Shown piece after piece: positions 1 to 8,790 of a stretch of 64,000 bases of DNA. The DNA lies in NCBI GenBank assembly GCA_043228905.1, contig JBHGNT010000015.1, positions 1,736,001 through 1,800,000 of the forward strand, in the 5' to 3' direction. The first letter of the stretch is position 1. The number at the start of each line of letters is the position of its first letter. Made by a program: the position numbers and the translations under genes. The stretch is from Azolla caroliniana. Lineage: Eukaryota > Polypodiophyta. The notes under the pieces are model-generated. The model was not told the origin of the DNA, made no database searches, and worked only from the letters and a program-made list of their open reading frames with translations.

Positions 1-825
1 AGACATCCTTTGATGTGCCCATTAGGCTTTCCACACAGTACATCCCAATGGTTAGTATCCCATGAGCCAAATGACTTGGTTTTCAAATTATCAAACATAT
101 ATGACAGTCAAGGCAATGTTTGTTCAACAAATTTTGGCAATAAAGTTGCTTTCCTAGCCAACATATGCAACTACAAATTAAGAATATTTACTCCTTCACG
201 CAGTCGTGGAATGCATATCTTCTCTTGTGATAGGAGTTGTACACATTTGCACGATTGCTTGGAGCACCAAAAGTTTCTTATGATTTATGAGTTCATCTTT
301 TTGTATCATGTGTTTCGGTCAATCAATCATAATTAAGTAATATTTCATGTAAGCCATGAATATAGATTGCACTATTCTCAATCTAACATGGAGGGGTCAA
401 GTTGCAATCTTCCGATAGTTTAACTTTCATCTCACTTTTTGCAAAACCCATTCAACCTTTCTTTTCCCTGTTGTATTCCAACCCAATGGATACCCAAGGT
501 GTCCAACCATTTCAGTTGGGCTAACAACTTGGGTTGGCCACAAAAGTTGATGCCAACTATATGGTGTCAAGGGTAGGAGTTTGGACTTACTGAAGTTAAC
601 ATGTACTCCAATAGTTAATACATACAATTTCAAGGCATCCATAATCACTTTCATATCACGTGAATTGTTTTGTGACATGAATGATGTATCATTTGCATAT
701 GCTTGAGCTTCAAAATCATGATTGTCTTTCATTTTCAAACCAAAACCATGAAGTTGATTGATTGATACTGGATTGTCCATGTACAATAACAATCACGGAT
801 GAGTTGCAATTGCATACTTCTTTGA
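1..825 (-). mobile_element. L1-like LINE fragment (decayed reverse transcriptase), truncated by window edge
   Basis: Read on the - strand, 792 down to 427 is open and carries a non-LTR reverse-transcriptase signature. YANDTSFM stands where LINE RTs have the catalytic F/YADD, so the first catalytic Asp is Asn. It is followed by a VNFSKSKLL segment and then HLGYPLG, the usual YLGIPLG block. Further along the same strand (about 230 to 110) a frame with stops reads GVNILNL then LHMLARKA. This matches the GAGILNLSMHMMARR block of the LINE at 25.7-31.1 kb, so both are the same type of element. The catalytic change and the stops show it is dead. The remaining 3' end lies outside the window. Confidence 0.75.
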
Positions 826-834
826 AGACGAGCA

Positions 835-960
835 TGATTCAATATTATGGCATCACTTAGACTTGAACTCAAGACCTTGTAATACATAATAAAAAACCCA
901 ACCATTAAGATAGCCAATTGTTATATGAGATTACAAAAGTTACTATTTATAATAAGATTG
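835..960 (+). repeat. Truncated extra copy of the chromovirus LTR 5' end
   Basis: About 120 bases closely match the start of the LTR at 993 and again at 8374: the TTAGACTTGAACT block, CCTTGTAATACATAAT, and CCCAACCATTAAGATAGCC. Similarity stops near 955, followed by about 32 unrelated bases before the full 5' LTR. It may be the stump of an older insertion or a duplication made during integration. On the - strand the segment reads like a tRNA-derived Pol III promoter (see findings). Confidence 0.7.
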
Positions 961-992
961 GTTCACAAAGTGCTTCAAATGGGGAAGTGACA

Positions 993-1428
993 TGAACATT
1001 ATGGTGTCATTTAGACTTGAACTGAAAACCTTGTAATACATAATTGAAAACCCAACCATTAAGATAGCCTATTGTTATATAAGATGACAAAAATTACTTT
1101 TTATAATATATTGACTATTGCAAAAACTCTAGAACATTCTAGAACATTCTAGAATATCCTAAAACATCTTAGAATATTCTAGGTCTAGAATATTCTAGAA
1201 CATTATAGAGATCTCTAGGTTATTCTATAGGAACCTATAAATAGAGACATACAAGTATTCTCAAATCAATTCGAATCAACATCCGTCTTAAACTCTCATT
1301 GTCTATATTGTATCCATTCTCTTTCTATCTTAATACAGTCATTCTTCTCTTATTATTTCGTTCCTTTCTTCTTGTGTTCTCGTTATATCCTTCTTCCATC
1401 GCTCTATCTTTTACTCTTGGTTCTAACA
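993..1428 (+). repeat. 5' LTR of the chromovirus
   Basis: It begins TGAACATTATGG and ends TTCTAACA, and is colinear with 8374-8790. It contains a run of TTCTAGAA palindromes (about 1130-1200), a TATA box (TATAAATA at 1236) and a pyrimidine-rich U5-like stretch. Gag starts 55 bases after its end. No obvious initiator-Met tRNA primer-binding site follows the LTR. Confidence 0.85.
1129..1243 (+). promoter_or_regulatory. LTR promoter: tandem heat-shock-element-like repeats plus TATA box
   Basis: From 1131 the 10-bp unit AGAACATTCT recurs in perfect phase, giving alternating GAA and TTC every 5 bp. This fits the nGAAnnTTCnnGAAn heat-shock element consensus for at least five consecutive half-sites, and degenerate units continue to about 1200. 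A TATA box (CCTATAAATAGAG) follows about 35 bp downstream. That heat-shock factors drive LTRs through such boxes is established for the Arabidopsis copia element ONSEN. That it happens here is inference. Confidence 0.6.
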
Positions 1429-1482
1429 ATTTGATTTGAATTTTCTCTCTCTGTTATCCTCTTCTATAAACATCAGGAAGCC

Positions 1483-3006
1483 ATGGCCGCCAACAACTCA
1501 CAAGATTATCTCACCCTTGTTGTAGAAATGGAGAATCTTAAATCCAAGTTTACATCTCTTGAATTAGAGAATCAACGTTTACTTGGAGATCTACAGAAGG
1601 TTACTATGGAGAGGCAACAACAAGAAGAAGAGTTTATGCGACGTGTTCAACAATTAGAGTCTATAATCGTAGTTTTACAACAACAAAGGGTAGAAAGTAA
1701 AGGAATTATCAAGATTCCCAAAATCAGCCTCCCAACTAAATTTGATAGATCAAGGGCGCATTTTCGAGGTTTCTTGAATCAAGTACGGTTGGTAATTCAA
1801 ATGCATCCCACGCATTATCCGACATATGCATCACGAGTCAGGTTAGTGGGCACCTTATTGACTGGCATAACATTGTTGTGGTTTGCTCCATTACTAGAGA
1901 CAAACTCTCCTCTACTGAATAACTTTGAGGAATTTATCAAAGAATTTAAGGCTTGCTTCGGAGATACAGATGGAGCAAGAACAACAATCAACAAGATTTG
2001 TACACTGCGTTGTCGCGAATTTAAGGCTTGCTTCGGAGATACAAATGGAGCAAGAACAACAATCAACAAGATTTGTACACTACGTTATAGCTCCAAGGAG
2101 AGGGAAGGTGGATGTTACATCAAGCTATTATGATAGTTGTTTCTTAGAGATTCTCCTCCGATTTTTTGCCATCACACACTATTATTCCCCTCGTTTTGTG
2201 GGATCATAAAAGTACTTATTAAACACTCCTTCCTTATACTTATTAATACTTCGATATTTACATTTGTTTGTATATTAGGCTGACTTCATGCGCATACATG
2301 CACACCCGTGTTCCCACACACTTGAAGAACCTTTATCCTAGTGGCCGGAATTCTCCACGATGGCGTCTAGGTGATCAGCCAACATCGACATATGCCGCCA
2401 ATTTTCGTCTCATTGCAAATGATATTCCTTGCCATGGGATGAACAAGCCCTAATGGAGAAATCTCGTTCTGGCCTTCGTAGTGATGTGAAAGACTTACTT
2501 CTTACCTTCCCTAAGGATCCAAAATCACTTATAGAAGCTATTAGTCAAGTAGTACGGTGTGATAATCGCCTTTTCTAGCGTCAATGTGAGCAACAACAAC
2601 AAATAACAAGATCAATATTCAAACCAACGTATGCATCAGTAATGGCGCAATCATCTCCAAGGCAAACATATAGCCCTGCCCCAACTCCAAGGCAAACATG
2701 TAGCCTAGTCCCAATGGATAGTCCTACACCCATGGAGATTGAAATGACCCAACGACGAGGACCATTGTCGGACGAAGAGAAGCAACGACGCTGAACAAAC
2801 CATCTATGCTTATATTGCGGAGGTCTCAGACATATAGCCATTCATTGCCCCCAAAGGCTAAGACATCAGGTAAAGCAAATTCGCTATGACAATAAAAATA
2901 AGTCCAACATTTTAGAAACAACTAGTGATTCTAATATTATGAATAATCCACCTTTGTCCAATAAGTTTGAAGTCCTAAGGCAATTAGAAGAGGAGTCAAA
3001 CGAATA
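1483..3006 (+). pseudogene. Chromovirus gag remnant with CCHC zinc knuckle
   Basis: The frame opens at ATG 1483 (GCCATGGCC context) with a coiled-coil-like N-terminus rich in Leu, Gln and Glu, then a capsid-like region (PTKFDRSRAHFRGFLNQV). From 1942 a 75-bp segment is tandemly duplicated (second copy from 2017), repeating 25 codons in frame. The first open frame stops at 2133, after which gag continues in another frame with stops. The nucleocapsid knuckle C-X2-C-X4-H-X4-C (CLYCGGLRHIAIHC) is intact at 2807-2848, right after an in-frame TGA. Coding similarity ends near 3006. The protein is not expressible as one chain. Confidence 0.85.
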
Positions 3007-3059
3007 AGTCCAACCAAAATAGTAGTCGTTTGGTTGGACAACCCTAGATCTGTACAACC

Positions 3060-3480
3060 TAGTGTGGGTTCCATTTCTTCCAAGCATGTTAGTAAAGTCT
3101 TCTTAGCCTAAGTACAAGTTAGGACACCAAGTTGTGAACTTCAGGTTCGAGATCTCTTAGATACCATAGCCAATTCTTGTTTCATGGATAGAGATTTTGC
3201 CCAAAAACACCAAATATCCTTGCATACACTTCCTTGCCCAGTTTCGATAGTAGTGATTGATGGACATCCTATAACTTCTTGGAGATATTTGAAGAGTTTG
3301 AGGCAATGCATATACTCTCAGGTGATTTGGGATGTATAGTTTCCTTTAACATATTTTCGTAGCCCCAAGCATCCAATTGTCTTCGGTTTGCCATGGTTCG
3401 AGTTACATAACCCAAGAATTGATTGGAGGAGACACGAAATTTGGTGCCCTTCAGTAGAAAACATCATTGCCAAGGATCGA
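3060..3480 (+). pseudogene. Chromovirus aspartic protease remnant
   Basis: Around 3155-3190 the frame reads DTIANSCFMDRDFA, where an active retroviral-type protease has D-S/T-G-A; the Gly is lost. It continues through HQISLHTLPCPVSIVVIDGHPI, typical of Ty3 proteases, and a segment ending GLPWFELHNPRIDW (about 3385-3425), the usual protease-RT linker. Stops interrupt the frame. Similarity to the element ends just before the nested inverted-repeat insertion. Confidence 0.7.
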
Positions 3481-4112
3481 ACCTAAGATTATTCTCTTAA
3501 AGAATATAGTTCTAACATGTTTGCGTTCACAAGTGGAAGGATCGCGCACAAATGGAAGGATAAGGAATATTCTATCTGATTTTGGGGCTTTTTTGGCCAT
3601 TTCACAAAACACCTTGATACCAATATCACATGTTCTCGAAAACTTGATAAAAAAAACTGAAAAATTCACCATTTGGTAAAATTGGAAAATGTTAAATTTT
3701 GGCTAAATACAAAAAGTAACTTTGTGTATTTTAAAGGAAAAATTACAACTAATCATTTTTTAAATCTTAAATAAATCAAAAGTGAAAGATTTCAAAGCAA
3801 TCAGCTTTTGTATATCATTGAATAAAATGTTGTCTAAATCTGTTACATATCATTGCAAAAAATATACATTCATGAGTTCTTTACATCACTGTGATCACTC
3901 CACTCCTTTCATGAGAGTCACTATTATATAACTAATATACATTTATGACTCTTCCTCCTCATTTTCAAATGTACCAAGCAAAGCATTGTCTTTATCTAAA
4001 ACCAAACGGTGTCTCCATCCCTATGTGCCTAAATCTTGTTCGCCTTCAATCTAAGACACCTTCTAGACTTGGTAATTTCACTTTTATTATTTCTATCATT
4101 GACATCCTTAAA

Positions 4113-4345
4113 CATCCAACTTTTGTCAGTGTAAAGTCATACACAATGATTACCATCGACACAATTATTCTAAAACCAGAAATTTCAGTACAATTCGATA
4201 CAATGTAACGAATTCAGATTGCAATACAATTCGATACTCAGGTTCAAAGTGTTTTCATCACAATTCGATTCTTAGTATTGAATTCAAGTTCAAAGTTTTA
4301 TTTATTTATTTAATTTTGTTTTTTCCGGTGTCGTGAAGATTTTCG
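4113..4345 (+). repeat. Left arm of inner large inverted repeat
   Basis: It starts CATCCAACTTTTGTCAGTG and runs through TGATTACCATCGACACAATTA to TCCGGTGTCGTGAAGAT. Each block recurs as its reverse complement in 5060-5404. It also holds several copies of a CACAATTCGATACT-type motif, which makes the arm internally repetitive. Confidence 0.8.
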
Positions 4346-4654
4346 GCAATGGTGTGAAAATCGCATAAAACATATGAAATCGAGTATGAATCATATAAAA
4401 CAATAATAGTCAAAATACTATTTTAAATAAGTTTAATATCTTAGTACAAAAAGATGGAGGTCTTCAAGAGCTTTCGAATGCACTTTACTACATAAGAAAC
4501 GAACATCTAAGTCTCAAGTTATGTGGGTAGAAAGTTTGCAAAGGAAAATAGAAAGATAAAATTGTGAGATATCCCACATAGACAGGACAAATAAGGATCT
4601 CACCATATATAATGCAGAGCAAAAGCTATTATCTTTGTGTCTATATGAGGAGCA

Positions 4655-4800
4655 CACATGTTTCGGAAACTTGGGCAGTTGTAGAAAGCCAACGTGAGAC
4701 CCAAGAGATGGACAATGGTGATACCTATGTAGGACACTCCATCTGGAGACTTGGGCAGTTGTGTTGAGAACTAATGTGGGACCCAAGAGATAGATGGTAA
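4655..4800 (+). repeat. Imperfect tandem duplication in the loop of the inverted repeat
   Basis: ACTTGGGCAGTTGT followed by a GGACCCAAGAGAT-like block occurs twice, about 80 bases apart. The rest of the loop (4346-5059) has no coding potential that I can recognise. Confidence 0.55.
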
Positions 4801-5059
4801 GAGTGATGTAAACAAAGGGAGTTTTGTACTTTATATCAAAATTAATATTAAGAAAAAAATTTGTTATCCAATTGATGTATTAATCTTGTTCTTCAAATCT
4901 TAAGTCAAGAGTAACAATCTTAATCTCTCTCAATCTAAAGTCAAGAGTTCTATCTTATTTCAATCTCTTCTTTCTCGCTAAAGCTAGTGCAACTTCGAAT
5001 CCTTCCGATCCAGAACCCCGACGGTTCTGCCTCACGATCTGCGCGTAGTGACGGATCTT

Positions 5060-5404
5060 CACGACACCGGAAAAAAAACTTTAAACCTTAATTTGATACT
5101 AAGTATCGAATTGTGATGAAAGCATCACAATTCAAAACATGAACTCGATACTAAGTATCAAATTGTAATGAAAACACCCTATTTCATCACAATTCAATAC
5201 TTAGTATCGAATTCAGGTTTAAAGTTTTAAAAAAAAAAAATCGAAATAAAATAAAAAACTTTTGAACCTGAATTTGATACTAAGAATAATTGTGATGAAA
5301 ACACTTTGAACCTGAGTATAAAATTGTACTAAAATCTTTGTTTTTAAAATAATTGTGTCGATGGTAATCATTGTGTATGATTTTACACTGACAAAAGTTG
5401 GATG
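5060..5404 (-). repeat. Right arm of inner large inverted repeat
   Basis: This is the reverse complement of the 4113 arm, ending ACTGACAAAAGTTGGATG. It is about 110 bases longer because the GATACTAAGTATCGAATT-type unit is present in extra copies, and it includes a poly-A run near 5229. The two arms could form a long hairpin if transcribed. Confidence 0.8.
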
Positions 5405-5739
5405 AGCAAGTGAGTTTCATTCACATGAGGATTAAAGCCTTAACGTTTTAACCATTGTGATTTTCCTTAAGCTAACAGGATTACATTTCATATCAGTAGA
5501 CCATTCGAAATTTTAGAAATGATTATTTTGACACTTGTTATATCTCAAAAAATCAGCAAATTTTTATATGTTATTTACGACATGTGATATTGGTGTATAA
5601 ACTTTTTGAAAATTGCCTAAAATCGCAGATTATAAAATGAATCTAATAATGGAATGCACTATCCTTTCACTTCTAAACACGAACATGTTTTCTACCAATG
5701 CACCATCTCCTTTTCATCAAATTTCAACCATCACATTGC

Positions 5740-7430
5740 AACAATTATGCCAAGTGGGAGGAAAGGAGGAACTTTTCTTCTTTGCAGTATTAGTGACACA
5801 TTCAAGTGCCACTCAAGGGAATTCAGACATCCAAATTCCCAACAAATATCAAGAATATGCTGATGTTTTTGACAAAGTCAAAGCTAGTGTACTTCCAAAG
5901 CATGAATCGTACGACTATCCAATTGACCTCCAACTAGGAAAAGATCCATTGTGGGGTCCAATCTACAATTTGTCACCAACTGATCTTGAGGTTCTTAGAG
6001 CATACATCGAGGATAATCTTGCACATGGGTTTATTCGACATTCAAAGTATCCAGCTAGTGCTCCTACCTTTTTGTGAAGAAAAAGGACGGCTCGCTTTGT
6101 TTGGTCGTGGACTATTGAGGATTAAATAAAGTCACCATAAGAAATAGGATGCTCTACCTTTAATCTCCAGTCTTTTAGAGCGCATTGGTGGGGCAAAGCA
6201 TTTTACCAAAATTGATCTACGGGGTGCACATAATCTTGTTCGAATTCAACCGAGAGATGAGTGGAAAACTACATTTTGCAGTCGGTATGGTCATTTCGAA
6301 TATATAGTGATGCCTTTCGGGCTCACAAATGCACCCACAGTTTTTCAACATATGAAAAATGACATTTTCTAGGATTTTTTGGATATCTTTCTCATCATCT
6401 ATTTAAATGATCTGTTGATTTACTCTAAAACATAGGAGGAGCATGATATACATGTACGGAAAGTACTTGAACGTTTAAGAAAGTATAGTCTGTATGCCAA
6501 ACTTGAGAAGTGCAATTTTGATTGCAACTAGGTTGAATTCTTAGGTTATACAAATTTTTCCAAGGGTATCGTCATGGATCCAACAAAAGTCCAAACAATA
6601 TTGGAATGGCAACCCCCATGTTCTACTCGAGATGTTCAATGTTTCCTCAAATTTGCCAACTTCTATCGCAAATTCATATGGAATTATTCAAAGATTATGT
6701 TACCTCTCATCCAACTCACCAAGAAAAATCAAGCCTTTGTTTGGACTATTGAAGCGGACAAAGCCTTTACTCAAGTAAAAGAGGCATTCACACCAGCTCC
6801 TATCTTAGCTCATATTGATCCCGAAAAGCCATAATTTTACCATTGAGGCGAATGCATCAGACTTTGCATTGGGAAGTATCCTATCACAACCAAGCGAGGA
6901 TGGGCAGTCCCATCTAGTCACGTTTCACTCGAGAAAAATTACTATTGCGGAGATCAACTACGAGGTGCATGACTAGGAGTTACCAATTGTGGTTGATTCT
7001 TTCGAGCAATGGTGACATTTCTTGGAAGGATCACCTCATCGAATTATCATTTATAGAGATCACAAATATCTTACATATTTTCAAATGACTCGAGTGTTAA
7101 ATAGGAGACAAGCTCGGTGGCCACAATTCCTAACTTGTTTCGATTTCAAGATCATTTTCCGCCTAAGGAAACAACAAGGGAAAGCATATGCTCTATCTCG
7201 GCGTTCATATCTGGCACTTTGCCTTGGAGATCCAACCTTCAACAATCGAAAGCAAATTCTCCTAGGACCATCAAAGCTACAGGCAACAATAGTTTATGCC
7301 ACGACACTTGATTCAAGCCTTCTTGATACTATTCGTCAGCAACTTCACTTTGATGATTTAGCTAAGAATGTCTTAGCCCACATTGGTCCAAGCCATGCAT
7401 CTTGCTCCACATTGCAAGGGTCATCTTGAC
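5740..7430 (+). pseudogene. Chromovirus reverse transcriptase and RNase H remnant
   Basis: The open segment to 6077 contains the Ty3 RT entry region (YADVFDKVKASVLPKHESYD, then GPIYNLSP, then GFIRHSKYPASAP). Downstream pieces in changing frames include KKDG, a VDY block, and the polymerase box reading YLND instead of YLDD near 6400, so a catalytic Asp is Asn. The RT-RNase H connection (SKGIVMDPTKVQ, FLKFANFYRKFI) is open at 6574-6834. RNase H continues at 7022-7429 (HRIIIYRDHKYLTYF, RRQARWPQFLTCFDF). Several stops and frameshifts make it non-functional. Confidence 0.9.
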
Positions 7431-7439
7431 GTTATCAGG

Positions 7440-8105
7440 TATTCGAGTGGCAAGATGGCTTACTCTTCTACAAGAATCTCCTTTATGTCCCTGATGGATC
7501 ACCCCACTTTCAAGTGTCAGAGCACTATCACGATGCCCCTATGGCTGGACATTTTGGTGTTGCCAAGACCATGGAGCTGGTAAAGCGCTCATTTTGGTGG
7601 CCTCACTTGCAAAACTTTGTCAAAGTTTACGTTCACACATGTGACACTTGTTGTCGAGCCAAAATACCCAAGCATCATCCTTATGGCTTGTTACAACCAT
7701 TTCCACCTCCAAGCAAGCCATGGCAATGTATTTCTATGGATTTCATTATGGATTTGTCACCTTCAAAAGGCTTTGATACTATTTTAACAATAGTGGATAG
7801 TTTTACCAAAATACCCAAGCATCATCCTTATGGCTTGTTACAACCATTTCCACCTCCAAGCAAGCCATGGCAATCTATTTCTATGGATTTCATTATAGAT
7901 TTGTCACCTTCAAAAGGCTTTGATACTATTTTAACAATAGTGGATAGTTTTACCAAGATGGCGCATTTTTTGCCATGCGTATAAAGCATCAGTAGATATC
8001 ATTATGTGTGAAGTGTTTGGACATCATGGTCTTCCAGATGATATAATTAGCAATCGTGGTCCTGAATTTATCTCTCACTTTTGGAAGCACCTATGCGTCG
8101 GTCAC
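7440..8105 (+). pseudogene. Chromovirus integrase remnant with in-frame duplication and internal deletion
   Basis: The open stretch 7514-7984 has the H-H-C-C zinc-binding region (GHFGVAKTMELVKRSFWWPH, CDTCCRAK) and the start of the catalytic core (SMDFIMDLSPSKGFDTIL) with its first Asp. A 147-bp segment (from 7661, repeated from 7808) duplicates 49 codons in frame, so the first catalytic motif occurs twice. Near 8050 the second catalytic motif reads SNRGPEF where SDRG is expected. The region holding the third residue (Glu) and the integrase C-terminus is deleted, and the sequence runs straight on to the chromodomain. Confidence 0.88.
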
Positions 8106-8124
8106 AAAATCTTCTCTCGAACCT

Positions 8125-8300
8125 GTTGACAGCCTTGAATATGAGGTAGTTGTTATTCTCGATTCTAAGATTGTACATAATAAGTTCTATTATCTGGTTG
8201 ATTGGGTAGGATATCGTCCGAGTGATCGTAGTTGGGAACCTGTCAATAATGTTTATAATGCTCAAGCCCTTGTCGATGATTTTCATGATCGCTTTCCAAA
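8125..8300 (+). pseudogene. Chromodomain at the C-terminus of the retroelement polyprotein
   Basis: The frame reads EYEVVVILDSKI, then FYYLVDWVGY, then RSWEPVNNV and ALVDDFHDRFP. These are the beta strands, aromatic-cage positions and C-terminal helix of a chromodomain as found on plant chromovirus integrases, where it targets integration to heterochromatin marks. This is the best-preserved coding piece of the element. Its frame stays open into the 3' LTR. Confidence 0.88.
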
Positions 8301-8373
8301 CAAACACAACCCTACATTGTTAACACTGACTTCCACTCATCATTCTCGAAGGATGGATAGTATCGTGAACACA

Positions 8374-8790
8374 TGAACATCATGGCGTCATCTAGCCTTG
8401 AAATCAAGGCCTTGTAATACATAATCGAAAACCCAACCATTAAGATAGCCTATTGTTATATGAGATGATAAAAGCTACTTTTTGTAATATATTGATTGTT
8501 ATAAAAACTCTGGAACTTCTAGAACATCTTAGAATATCCTAGAACATCTTAGAATATTCTAGAACATTATAAAAATCTCTAGGTTATTCTATAAGAACCT
8601 ATAAATAGAGACATACAAGTCTTCTCAAATCAATTAGAATCAACATCCGTCTTAAGTTCTCATTGTCTATCTTGTATCCATTCTCTTTCTATCTTAATAC
8701 ACCCATTCTTCTTTTATCATTTCGTTCCTTTCTTCTTGTGTTCTCTTTATATTCCTTCCATCACTCTATCTTTTACTCTTGGTTCTGACA
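8374..8790 (+). repeat. 3' LTR of the chromovirus
   Basis: It is colinear with the 5' LTR from TGAACATCATGG to TTCTGACA. It keeps the TTCTAGAA/GAACATCTTAGAA cluster (8511-8570) and TATAAATA (8600), with more mismatches in the heat-shock-like units than the 5' copy. Confidence 0.85.

Larger units (their letters stand above)
3510..5695. mobile_element. Inverted-repeat DNA element nested in the chromovirus
   Basis: The sequence entering at about 3510-3645 returns as an imperfect reverse complement at about 5560-5695. Shared blocks include ACATGTT near both outer edges and CCAATATCACATGT further in. A second, longer inverted repeat lies inside (4113-4345 against 5060-5404). The stretch sits exactly between the protease-RT linker and the start of RT, so it inserted into the retroelement. 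No transposase ORF is visible. Long, nested terminal inverted repeats suggest a non-autonomous Mutator-like or foldback element, but I could not define a target duplication, and the outer limits are approximate. Confidence 0.6.
993..8790 (+). mobile_element. Decayed Ty3-type chromovirus LTR retrotransposon
   Basis: Two related LTRs (993-1428 and 8374-8790) flank, in order, gag with a CCHC zinc knuckle, a protease remnant, reverse transcriptase, RNase H, integrase and a C-terminal chromodomain. This order (RT before integrase, chromodomain last) defines plant chromoviruses. The coding region has many stops and frameshifts, two in-frame tandem duplications, a large deletion in integrase, and a nested inverted-repeat element of about 2.2 kb between protease and RT. 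No clear 5-bp target duplication is visible: the flanks read TGACA on the left and GCAAG on the right. The element cannot move by itself. Mismatches between the LTRs indicate an old insertion. Confidence 0.92.
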
